A stretch of DNA of 35,720 nt from Desulfovibrio sp. ZJ369 (GTDB taxonomy: Bacteria; Desulfobacterota; Desulfovibrionia; Desulfovibrionales; Desulfovibrionaceae). The notes under the pieces were generated by a model. It had not been told where the DNA came from. It saw only the letters and a list, made by a program, of their open reading frames with translations, and made no database searches. Positions 13,076 to 21,673 of the stretch are shown one piece after another (the stretch's first letter is position 1; the number at the start of each line of letters is the position of its first letter). Position numbers and translations under genes: made by a program. The stretch spans positions 1 through 35,720 of the forward strand of contig NZ_JAAKEI010000030.1 in NCBI RefSeq assembly GCF_011039085.1, in the 5' to 3' direction.

Positions 13076-14202
13076 ACATCCCTTCTTTTCTGCAACGTGA
13101 GCTCCCCGCGCTCTTTCGGCGCGGTTGTGCGCCAGAGACGCAGCTCCTGCCTGTCCGCGTAGGACACGTTCGACGGCGTAAGGCCGAGGGTGGCCCAGGC
13201 CGGGCGCAGCTCGCCCCTGTTGCCCCAGAAATGGCCCTGACACGCGCGCGGCGCTTCCAGACGGCTCAGAAGTTCTCCGCGTGCCGCCTCGCGCACAGCC
13301 GCCAGCAGTGCCCGGCCCATGATCCGCGCGCCCAGGGCAGGATCCAGGGGCCCGGCCAGCACGGCGCGGGCCAGTTCCGGCTCAGGGGCAAGCCCCATGC
13401 GGATTACCGGCCTGTGCGCCGCCCGCGCTGCCAGCCAGCCGCGCGCCAGACTTTCCAGCGTGGTGTCAAGGCTCCAGGGCTGGTAGCCGCCGCCGCGCCA
13501 GATCCGGGCCAGCTCCGTGCCCTCAAGAACCAGACAGGGATAAAAACGCAGCATGTCAGCCCCAACGCCAAGGGCGCGGCTCACATCCGCCAGAAAGATC
13601 GCCGGGCTGACGCCGGGCATGCCCGGCAGCAACTGCACGCCAAGGCGCAGGCCCGCAGCCTTGACCCGGCCGCAGGCTTCAGCCGCCGCAGCGCCGTCAT
13701 AGCCGCGCCGGCACGCCGCAAGCGCCGCGTCCGCGAAGCTCTGCACGCCGAGTTCCACGGTTTCGCAGCCCGCGGCGCGCAGACGCGCCAAAACCCCGCC
13801 GGCCACGCAATCGGGTCGCGTGGAACAGCGAAAAGCGCCGATCCGCCCTTGTGCAAGCATCTCCGCGGCAAATGCAAGGCAGGCGTCCTGCTCCTTGTCG
13901 GGCATGGCCGTGAATGTGCCGCCGTAAAAGGCCAGTTCCGCCGGAGGCAGGGCACGCGCCGCGCGGGCGCGCAACTGCTCGCCGGTTTTTGTCAGAATAT
14001 GGGTCAGGGACGGCGCAGGCCGTCCGCATCGCCCGGCGGATTGTCCGGCAAGGCCGGTCTGGACGTCCTGCGCGCAGAAGATGCAGCGCGCGGCGCATCC
14101 CCGAAAAGGCAGGAAAACAGGAATGATCGACCGCGAGCGCGCTTGCCGCGGCCAGGGCAGAACCCATGCAGGCATGTGGGAGGGCGTGGGCGTGAAAGAC
14201 AT
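13072..14202 (-). CDS. Radical SAM protein, Elp3/HemN-like
   Basis: Predicted 376-residue iron-sulfur enzyme using S-adenosylmethionine. The cluster motif is C-x3-C-x2-C in FRGCAARCIFCAQD. It is followed by radical SAM landmarks ELAFYGGTFTAMP (the SAM-binding GGxF/T region), RCSTRPDCV and ETVELGVQSFADAALAACRRG. LRLGVQLLPGMPG also occurs; all are typical of the Elp3/B12-like branch, the group often annotated as oxygen-independent coproporphyrinogen oxidase-like or TIGR01212-like. The Elp3 acetyltransferase domain is absent. The start at 14202 has GGAG six bases before it; a longer frame to 14403 overlaps the divergent promoter region. Physiological substrate unknown. It stands alone, divergent from the IHF/HU gene. 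Confidence 0.75.
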   Translation of the reverse strand: MSFTPTPSHMPAWVLPWPRQARSRSIIPVFLPFRGCAARCIFCAQDVQTGLAGQSAGRCGRPAPSLTHILTKTGEQLRARAARALPPAELAFYGGTFTAMPDKEQDACLAFAAEMLAQGRIGAFRCSTRPDCVAGGVLARLRAAGCETVELGVQSFADAALAACRRGYDGAAAAEACGRVKAAGLRLGVQLLPGMPGVSPAIFLADVSRALGVGADMLRFYPCLVLEGTELARIWRGGGYQPWSLDTTLESLARGWLAARAAHRPVIRMGLAPEPELARAVLAGPLDPALGARIMGRALLAAVREAARGELLSRLEAPRACQGHFWGNRGELRPAWATLGLTPSNVSYADRQELRLWRTTAPKERGELTLQKRRDV

Positions 14203-14300
14203 GGACTGCTCCGGCTGAAGAACAAACCCGCACCTGCGGCCCGGTTGCCGGATCCGCAAAAAACGGCCAACGCGGCGCAGCGGCGCAACCAAGAAAAACC

Positions 14301-14329
14301 TTGCTCCGTCCAGGAGTTGCGTGTATTTA
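14301..14329 (+). promoter_or_regulatory. Promoter of the IHF/HU gene
   Basis: TTGCTC and TATTTA are separated by 17 bases in a locally AT-rich stretch. Transcription would begin about 120 bases before the ATG at 14454. Confidence 0.45.
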
Positions 14330-14453
14330 TAAAAGAAACTGCCAACTCTGTGAAGCAGATGCGCTTTCCCATGCGGATGCCGGATGTGCCGCAGGCGGTT
14401 CACAGCCGAAAACGCCGCCGGGGCGTTGTCTGCAAGCGTCGGAGAAACTCGTT

Positions 14454-14741
14454 ATGAAAAAAACGTTGACCAAAGCCGATATTGTGGAGGCCATTTACGA
14501 AGAGACGGACAAAAACCGCGTGGATGTGAAAAACGTGGTGGAAAAGCTTCTGGAGATTATGAAGACCGCCATCAAAAAGGATCGGTCCCTGCTGATCAGC
14601 GGCTTCGGCAAATTTGAATGCTATGACAAATCCTCCCGCAGAGGGCGCAATCCGCAGACCGATGAAGCCATCACCCTGCCGCCGCGCAAAGTCATGGTCT
14701 TCCGGCTGTCGCGCAAATTTCGCTCCGAGCTCAATCCCTAG
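14454..14741 (+). CDS. IHF/HU-family DNA-bending protein, IhfA-like
   Basis: Small basic nucleoid protein that bends DNA. The 95 residues show the helical dimer domain (LTKADIVEAIYEET, VVEKLLEIMKTAIKK), the turn LLISGFGKFECYDK, and the beta-arm with the intercalating proline in GRNPQT, then LPPRKVMVFRLSRKFR. The extended C-terminus and GRNPxT context favour IHF-alpha over HU, but the two cannot be separated with certainty. GGAGAA precedes the ATG. IHF often assists sigma-54 promoters such as the zraP promoter upstream; no link is shown here. Its TAG stop coincides with the start of another GAGC repeat. Confidence 0.85.
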   Translation: MKKTLTKADIVEAIYEETDKNRVDVKNVVEKLLEIMKTAIKKDRSLLISGFGKFECYDKSSRRGRNPQTDEAITLPPRKVMVFRLSRKFRSELNP

Positions 14742-14840
14742 AGCCGTTTTGCTTTGAGTTTATCGCTTTACGGCGGGCAAAGCCCGCCGCGCGCGTCAGC
14801 CGTTGGCGGCTGTGCCGCCTTACGGATGAGGACAGCCGCG
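14739..14840 (+). repeat. Dispersed repeat, copy 3 (partial, rearranged)
   Basis: Begins TAGAGCCGTTTTGC, includes GGCGGGC-AAA-GCCCGCC, and then matches copies 1 and 2 for about 55 bases around GGCGGCTGTGCCGCCTTACGG. The far end seen in the complete copy is absent, so this is a truncated member. Confidence 0.75.
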
Positions 14841-14941
14841 CCATAGTGCTCCGCCGGAAGAAAAGACAAACTTCGACGCGGCCCGCGGGCAAAAGAACGT
14901 AGCGTCAACACGCCTGGAACGCTGCGGGCCGGGAGTCGCGC

Positions 14942-16501
14942 ATGCTGTTCAATTCCTATCCTTTCCTGTTCTGCTTTCTGCCTTTGCTGCTGCTGGCCTG
15001 GCGGCTGGCTGGGGGCACTTGGCGGCCGGCGCTGATTCTGCTGATTTTCTCAATTGTCTTTTACGGCTTGTGGGGCGCTGGTTTTCTGCTTTTGCTGGCC
15101 GCGCTGATCGCCATGAATTACACCTTCGGTCTGGCGCTGGCCGCGCCCGACAACGCTTTTGCAGTCCCCCCGCAAGCTGGCGGCCAAATCTCCGGCACGC
15201 CAGTGTCTCGCAGGCGCATCAGCCGCAAAGGCTTGCTGGTTCTGGCGGTAGGTCTTAATCTGCTGCCTTTGATCTGGTTCAAATATTCCTGGTTTCTGGT
15301 TCAAAACGCGGCCCCGCTCTTTGGCGCGCACTGGGAATTCCTGCCCCCGGAACTGCCGCCGGGTATTTCTTTCTACACCTTTATCCAGATCGCCTGGCTG
15401 GCGGATGTGTACCGCCGCCGTTTCGTTCCGGCCGGGCTTTCGCGCCACGCGCTCTTTTCCGCCTGCTTCCCCTATGTCCTTTCCGGGCCCATTGTCCGCT
15501 ATGAGCAGGTGGGCCCGCAGTTTGACGCGCTTGCCGGCCTTACGGCCGAAAATCTTGCGCGCGGTTTCAGCCTGTTCAGCCTGGGCCTTGCCAAAAAGGT
15601 GCTGCTGGCCGATGGCATTGCGCCCTATGCCGACGCGGTTTTCAATGCCGCTGAAAAAGCCTTTCCCCTGAGCGGCGCCGAAGCCTGGCTCGGTTCATTC
15701 TGCTATACCTTTCAACTTTACTTCGATTTTTCAGGCTATACGGACATGGCCCTGGGGCTGGGGCTCATGCTGGGCCTGCGCCTGCCGGAAAACTTCAATT
15801 CGCCGTATAAATCCACAGGCATCGTGGACTTCTGGCGGCGCTGGCACATCACGCTCAGCGCCTGGCTGCGCGACTTTCTGTATATTCCCCTGGGCGGCAA
15901 CCGGGCCGGGCGGCTCATGCAGTACCGCAACCTTTTTCTGACCATGCTGATTGGCGGGGCCTGGCATGGCGCGGGCTGGACCTTTCTGATCTGGGGCGCA
16001 TTGCACGGCCTGATGCTGTGCGTAAACCACTTTTTCCGCGCGCGCATCAAGGGCTCGCCCGCGGAAAACATTCTGGCCGCCGCGCCGCTGCGCCTGCTGT
16101 CCATTGCCTTCACCTTTCTGTGCATCAATTTCTGCTGGGTGGTCTTCCGCGCCGTGAGCCCGGACGGCGCGCTGCGCGTGTATGCGGCCATGTTCACGGG
16201 CCCCTTTGGCGCGGCGGAGGCGTCCACGCAGGGTCTGAGCGGCATGGCGGCCTTTCTGGCCGCGCTGCTGCCCAACAGTTATTTTCCGGGCTGGCAGCCC
16301 TTTGCCCTGCTGGCGATCTGCGCCGTGCTGGTCTGGGCTTTTCCCAACAGCCGCGAAATCCTGCGCGGGCGGCCGGATGGCTCGCTGCCCTGGCTTGCCT
16401 GGCGCACCACCGGCCTTTGGGCCACGGGCCTGGCTGCGCTCGCCTTTCTTTCGCTGATTCTGGTTTCACGGCAGTCAAGCTTTTTATATTTTCAGTTCTA
16501 G
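14942..16501 (+). CDS. MBOAT-family O-acyltransferase (AlgI-like)
   Basis: Predicted polytopic inner-membrane enzyme that transfers acyl groups, usually acetyl, to an extracytoplasmic glycan. The 519-residue protein has ~10 membrane segments from its first residues (FLFCFLPLLLLAWRLAGG). The family core is complete: YTFQLYFDFSGYTDMALG, LPENFNSPYKSTGIVDFWRRWHITLS, and the catalytic region GGAWHGAGWTFLIWGALHG (~337-355), whose two His residues are the conserved pair. GGGAG precedes the ATG. AlgI, DltB and PatA are relatives; with an SGNH partner next door the AlgI/PatA type fits better than DltB, since no dltA or dltC is seen. The glycan substrate is unknown. Its stop codon is part of a composite repeat. 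Confidence 0.88.
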   Translation: MLFNSYPFLFCFLPLLLLAWRLAGGTWRPALILLIFSIVFYGLWGAGFLLLLAALIAMNYTFGLALAAPDNAFAVPPQAGGQISGTPVSRRRISRKGLLVLAVGLNLLPLIWFKYSWFLVQNAAPLFGAHWEFLPPELPPGISFYTFIQIAWLADVYRRRFVPAGLSRHALFSACFPYVLSGPIVRYEQVGPQFDALAGLTAENLARGFSLFSLGLAKKVLLADGIAPYADAVFNAAEKAFPLSGAEAWLGSFCYTFQLYFDFSGYTDMALGLGLMLGLRLPENFNSPYKSTGIVDFWRRWHITLSAWLRDFLYIPLGGNRAGRLMQYRNLFLTMLIGGAWHGAGWTFLIWGALHGLMLCVNHFFRARIKGSPAENILAAAPLRLLSIAFTFLCINFCWVVFRAVSPDGALRVYAAMFTGPFGAAEASTQGLSGMAAFLAALLPNSYFPGWQPFALLAICAVLVWAFPNSREILRGRPDGSLPWLAWRTTGLWATGLAALAFLSLILVSRQSSFLYFQF

Positions 16502-16650
16502 AGCGGTTTGCTCATGAAATGAGCTAAACCGCTCTGGCGACAGCGTTAGCTGGCGCCCGCGCCGAATGAGCGTCCAGACCGCGTTCTGGACGCGAAATGA
16601 TGGCAGCGAAGTGATTGAAAATGAATATTTTCAATCAAAAAATCCTCTAA
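16499..16650 (+). repeat. Composite TA-flanked element with three hairpins, copy B
   Basis: Left end TAG-AGCGGTTTGCTCAT, loop GAA, ATGAGCTAAACCGCTCT (16500-16535). Then GCGTCCAG/CTGGACGC (16570-16593) around an ACCGCG-containing loop. Then a perfect 11-bp stem TGATTGAAAAT/ATTTTCAATCA (16612-16637), ending ATCCTC-TA. Same order and loop as 11625-11768 but the stems differ in sequence. It separates the acyltransferase from its partner and may affect their relative expression. Confidence 0.7.
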
Positions 16651-16686
16651 CCGCAGAGACTGCCCCTAACGCCACTGGAAGCCGCC

Positions 16687-17907
16687 ATGTCCCGAATCCT
16701 GACCAGCGCCGCCTATCTCAGACGCTATTTCAAAACCCTGCTGCAACTGGGGCTGCTGGGGCTGCTGGCAGTACTGCCCTATACCTGGTGGTGGCTGCAT
16801 CAAAGCGGCGACGTGGCCGTGGAGCGCGTTGTGGAGGCCCAGGCCAAAGGGGATTTCGCCCTGTTCGGATCGGGCGTTTCCCAGGATTTCGTGGACTACA
16901 AGCTGCGCCTCTACGCGGCCGTGAAACCCGATATCACGGCCATAGGCTCCTCGCGGGTCATGCAATTCCGGGCGGCCTGCTTTCGCAAATCCTTCCTGAA
17001 CATGGGCGGGGTGGCGGGCAATCTGGCGGTGCTGCGCTCCACCATTGACGCCATGCTGCGCATCCACAAGCCCGATGCGGTCATCCTGGGCCTGGATTTC
17101 TGGTGGTTTCTGCCCCAGTGGGAGGCCAGACCCTTTGAGGAAGTGCCGCCCACCACCGGCTCTTACAATTATGGTTGGGCAACCTTGAAAAAACCCTGGA
17201 CCTGGCTGCTGGAGGGCAAGATTTCCCCCGCCGGGCTGGCCGCGCCCTTTTTGCCGGAGTCCGCCGGCGGCTTCCGCGCCGGGCGCTACGGAATCATGGC
17301 CCAGCAGACCGACGACGGCTTCGGCCCGGACGGCTCCTGGTATCACAGCGCGCAAATCAGCGGCCAGCAGCGTCCCCCGGACTATCAATTTCAGGACACG
17401 CTCAAACGTGTCCGCCACGGCTTACCCCCCTTTTACCGGGCCAGGCCGGATCAGCAGGGCCCCGACGCGGAACATCTGGACGCCTTTGCCGAGATCTGGT
17501 GCCGCCTCAGGGCCCGCGGCATTCAGACCTTTGTTTTCATCGCGCCTCTTTCCGAACGCGTGCTCGCGGCCATGCGGGAGCACCCGGAAGACTATCCCCA
17601 CCTTTTCAGCCTGCGCCAGGCCCTTCTGGCGCGCGGCATCGACGTGCTGGACTTTACGGATCCGCGCGCCTTCGCTTCCGGCGACTGCGAGTTCATCGAC
17701 GGCTTTCACGGCGGCGAAGTGACCTATGCCCGGATTCTGCGCGACATGGCCGACCGCTGGCCGGCCCTGCTTTCCTATGTGAACATGGAACGGCTGAACG
17801 CCGCGATACGGGACTGGAAAGGCCATGCCGCAGTGCGTGACCCGCGCGTCACGGCCTTGCCGGAAACGGATTTCATGCAGTTCAACTGCCCCAAACGACA
17901 CCCCTGA
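16687..17907 (+). CDS. SGNH-hydrolase-like acyl-transfer partner (AlgJ/DltD-type)
   Basis: Predicted membrane-anchored periplasmic protein working with the MBOAT enzyme. A single N-terminal membrane segment (LLQLGLLGLLAVLPYTWWWL) is followed by an SGNH fold. The nucleophile Ser sits in AIGSSRVMQF near residue 95. The Asp-x-x-His pair is near the end (IDGFHGGE), after DVLDFTDP. The 406-residue length is suitable for the AlgJ/AlgX/DltD class. The ATG at 16687 has GGAAG upstream. It lies 185 bases after the acyltransferase, across a structured repeat, and is followed 23 bases later by a Sel1 protein, so the three are probably one operon. The specific polysaccharide cannot be named from these genes. 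Confidence 0.75.
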   Translation: MSRILTSAAYLRRYFKTLLQLGLLGLLAVLPYTWWWLHQSGDVAVERVVEAQAKGDFALFGSGVSQDFVDYKLRLYAAVKPDITAIGSSRVMQFRAACFRKSFLNMGGVAGNLAVLRSTIDAMLRIHKPDAVILGLDFWWFLPQWEARPFEEVPPTTGSYNYGWATLKKPWTWLLEGKISPAGLAAPFLPESAGGFRAGRYGIMAQQTDDGFGPDGSWYHSAQISGQQRPPDYQFQDTLKRVRHGLPPFYRARPDQQGPDAEHLDAFAEIWCRLRARGIQTFVFIAPLSERVLAAMREHPEDYPHLFSLRQALLARGIDVLDFTDPRAFASGDCEFIDGFHGGEVTYARILRDMADRWPALLSYVNMERLNAAIRDWKGHAAVRDPRVTALPETDFMQFNCPKRHP

Positions 17908-17930
17908 TATAAGGAGTGCAAAGCGCCGTC

Positions 17931-19370
17931 ATGTCCATTGCCTTTTCCGTTTTGCCGCGCCGCGTATCCGGGCCGTCCTTGTTTCTGCTCCTGACGGTCG
18001 CCCTGCTGCTGTGCGGCGCGCCTTCGGGGCTCACAGCCTTGGCCGCCCATGCCGGGCAGGCCGCCCAGGCCGCGCAGAAGGCCCTTGCGCCGGGCGCGCC
18101 CGCCCCCGGGGCCGCAACGCCTGCACAAAAAAACGCTGCCACTGATCAGGCAGGGTCAAATGCCGCTCCGGCGGCCACGACGCGGCCTCCGTCAGACCGC
18201 CGCACGCCCGCTGTTCCAGGCAGCAGACGCGCGACACCTCACGGCGCGGCAGGGAAAAACGCGCTTCCCTCCGGAGCCTCCACAGGGCAGCAGTCTGACT
18301 CCCCCGCGCAGGGAGCCGCCCGGACCGGCGCGGAGCCGGACGCGGCGGCCGAAGCTCCGGCCGCGCCGCTGCCCCAGGGCCCGGCCGGGGAAGCAATCCG
18401 GGCGTATGCCCGGGGCGATTTTCTCAAAGCGCGGGACATCTGGCAAAAGCTGGCCGAAGCCGGGGACGGCCAGGCCATGAACAATCTCGGCGTGCTCTAC
18501 GATCAGGCCCAGGGCGTTGAGCCGGATGCTGGCCGCGCCCTGCACTGGTTCGCGCTTTCGGCCAAGGCCGGGCATCCATCGGGAATGAGCAATTACGGCC
18601 GCATGCTGGAGCAAGGCCGGGGCATTGCTGCGGATCCGCAGGAAGCGGCCCGCTGGTTTGATCTGGCGGCCCGCAAAGGCCAGCCCGAGGCCCAGTACAA
18701 TCTGGGCCTGCTCTATGAGCAGGGCCGGGGCGTCGCGCAGAGCGATCAGGCGGCCGCGGCCTGGTACAGCCGGGCCGCAGCCCAGCAGCAGACCGAAGCC
18801 CTGGCCCGGCTCGGCCATCTGTACCGCACGGGCCGGGGCGTGGCCCGAAACGCCGGGCGCGCCACCCTGCTGCTCTATGCCGCGGCCATGAACGGTCAGG
18901 CCCAGGCCATGAAAGAACTGGAGGAGATGGCCAGGGAAGGCCCGGCCCGGCCGCGGGCCGTGCTTTTTGGCCGGGAGCTCGACAATGTTGACCGCGCGAC
19001 CCTGCGCGCCACGCTGAAAACAGCCGGTCTGCCCGCAAGCCGGGAGGATGACGCTTTTATTTGCGATCTGTACGACGCGCGCCGCCTGATACCCGGAGCA
19101 AGCCAGATGGCCGCCTGCTACGGGCCGGGCGCGCCTGCGCCCCTGGGCTTTGTGAAAATCGACTATCCGGCTTCGGACAAAGCCACGGCCGAGCGCATCC
19201 TGCGCATGGTCGAAGAGCGTTTCGGGCCGCCTTCAGCCGGAGAAGGGGACGACGCCCGCCTCTGGAACCTGGGGTCCGTGGTGGTGGCCACCCAATACGC
19301 GCCCACCCACAGGCGGATGAGCCTGATGTACATGATCCCGCGCGTGTATCATCTGACCCGCCGCAAGTGA
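17931..19370 (+). CDS. Exported Sel1-repeat protein
   Basis: A 479-residue protein with an N-terminal signal or anchor segment (GPSLFLLLTVALLLCGAPSG), a ~120-residue low-complexity Ala/Pro linker, then four to five Sel1 (TPR-like) repeats. Typical repeat units are GDGQAMNNLGVLYDQAQGV, GHPSGMSNYGRMLEQGRGI and QPEAQYNLGLLYEQGRGV. The final 130 residues are not repeats and include a cysteine pair (FICDLYDARR, MAACYGPG). Sel1 proteins usually scaffold complexes; next to an AlgI/AlgJ pair it could act as an AlgK-like periplasmic scaffold for glycan export or acylation, but that is inference. ATG 17931 is used with AAGGAG 14 bases before it, a longish spacing; a GTG overlapping that site is rejected. 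Confidence 0.8.
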   Translation: MSIAFSVLPRRVSGPSLFLLLTVALLLCGAPSGLTALAAHAGQAAQAAQKALAPGAPAPGAATPAQKNAATDQAGSNAAPAATTRPPSDRRTPAVPGSRRATPHGAAGKNALPSGASTGQQSDSPAQGAARTGAEPDAAAEAPAAPLPQGPAGEAIRAYARGDFLKARDIWQKLAEAGDGQAMNNLGVLYDQAQGVEPDAGRALHWFALSAKAGHPSGMSNYGRMLEQGRGIAADPQEAARWFDLAARKGQPEAQYNLGLLYEQGRGVAQSDQAAAAWYSRAAAQQQTEALARLGHLYRTGRGVARNAGRATLLLYAAAMNGQAQAMKELEEMAREGPARPRAVLFGRELDNVDRATLRATLKTAGLPASREDDAFICDLYDARRLIPGASQMAACYGPGAPAPLGFVKIDYPASDKATAERILRMVEERFGPPSAGEGDDARLWNLGSVVVATQYAPTHRRMSLMYMIPRVYHLTRRK

Positions 19371-19551
19371 GCCGCGCCCCCCACATGCCGGGGCTGGACA
19401 GTCAATCGCTCTCAGAAAATGGTAGACATGAGTTTGGCGTTCTTTGCCAGGTTCAGGGTCAATGGAAGTATTAATGAACTTTTATCACTCCTAAAGTGAA
19501 CTCTTGATATAAGGCGCACTTTGACTGGCATTTTGACTTTCCTGCCTTTGT
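19371..19551. other. Intergenic boundary before the glycan island
   Basis: No firm gene. A 23-codon frame with ATG at 19428 (begins MSLAFFARFRV) and an antisense frame ending LNLAKNAKLMSTIF are visible but unassignable. They may be debris of the same element that left the DotA-like relic just downstream. Composition becomes AT-rich here. Confidence 0.4.
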
Positions 19552-20190
19552 TTGCTAACAGGCGACACGGCGCGATGCCGGCAAGCATATTCTGGACACC
19601 GTTCCGGGGCAGGGCTGGGATACCTGGGGCACAGTCCTGGCGGCGGTCAGGCATCCAAACGGATGCTTGAAATGTTCAGTGCCTTCAATCTGATTGCTCC
19701 GGCTGGGGTATCAGCTCTGTTCATCTGGGGGCTGGCCGTTGCCGTGGCCGGAACAGCCCATGAGGGAACGCCCTTTGGCAAGCGTTCCAGTTCCCTGTGG
19801 ATGCAACGGACTATTTTGTGGAGCACAGGCTCCGGCGGGGAATACAGGTTCATTTTCAACGGCACTGCCGGGTCTGTTACTGTTTCCTGCGTGGACGAAG
19901 GCGACGCCCTGTGCCGGGGAAAGGTCAATGCCGTGGGCGCGGCTGTTTCCGCGCGTTCGCCGCTGGCGCAGCAGCTTGCCGCTCCCGACACGTCCGCTTC
20001 TTCCATCGAACCTCGCGCCCTGTACGATGCGGCCAATCAGGTCAACGCGATCATCCTTTCCGGCCTGCAAAGCTACGCGCAACAGGGACAGCTTCAGGGC
20101 AAACTCAACGGGTTCAGGGAAAAGGCCGCGCAATATGGCTGGTTTGCGGCAGGATCGTCCTACTGGTCTATCGACTGGATAAAGGAGTCT
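19552..20190 (+). pseudogene. Decayed DotA/TraY-like type IV secretion gene fragment
   Basis: The frame contains FSAFNLIAP, a hydrophobic segment (ALFIWGLAVAVAG) and TAHEGTPFGKRSSSLWM. This is the hallmark order of the N-terminal part of DotA/TraY (IcmB-type conjugation) proteins. The region usually following 'SSLWM' is missing: the sequence jumps to FIFNGTAGSVTV and then a hydrophilic Cys-containing stretch. The N-terminal signal region is also scrambled; a +1 frame reads plausible peptide before 19660. The rest of the ~1000-residue family is absent. The frame has no stop before the sugar dehydrogenase, so a continuous 655-codon frame exists, which I interpret as chance fusion of debris and not as a bifunctional enzyme. 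Confidence 0.65.
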
Positions 20191-21519
<1,329 letters not shown>

Positions 21520-21673
21520 ACCTGGAATCACCGGATACCCAAATCTAAGGTACTTGGCTACCGCCTGAGGTATCTTGCGCGCTACCTGACTATAAAACTT
21601 ACTTCTCCCACGTTAACTCCGTGATCATTTGCACGAAACTGCTGTATACGCAGCTCAAGGCAAGAGGGTATGG

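Noticed and set aside
12907..14457. A 516-codon plus-strand frame opposite the radical SAM gene
   Set aside because: Arg/Ala/Gln-rich antisense frame that also runs through terminators and a repeat.
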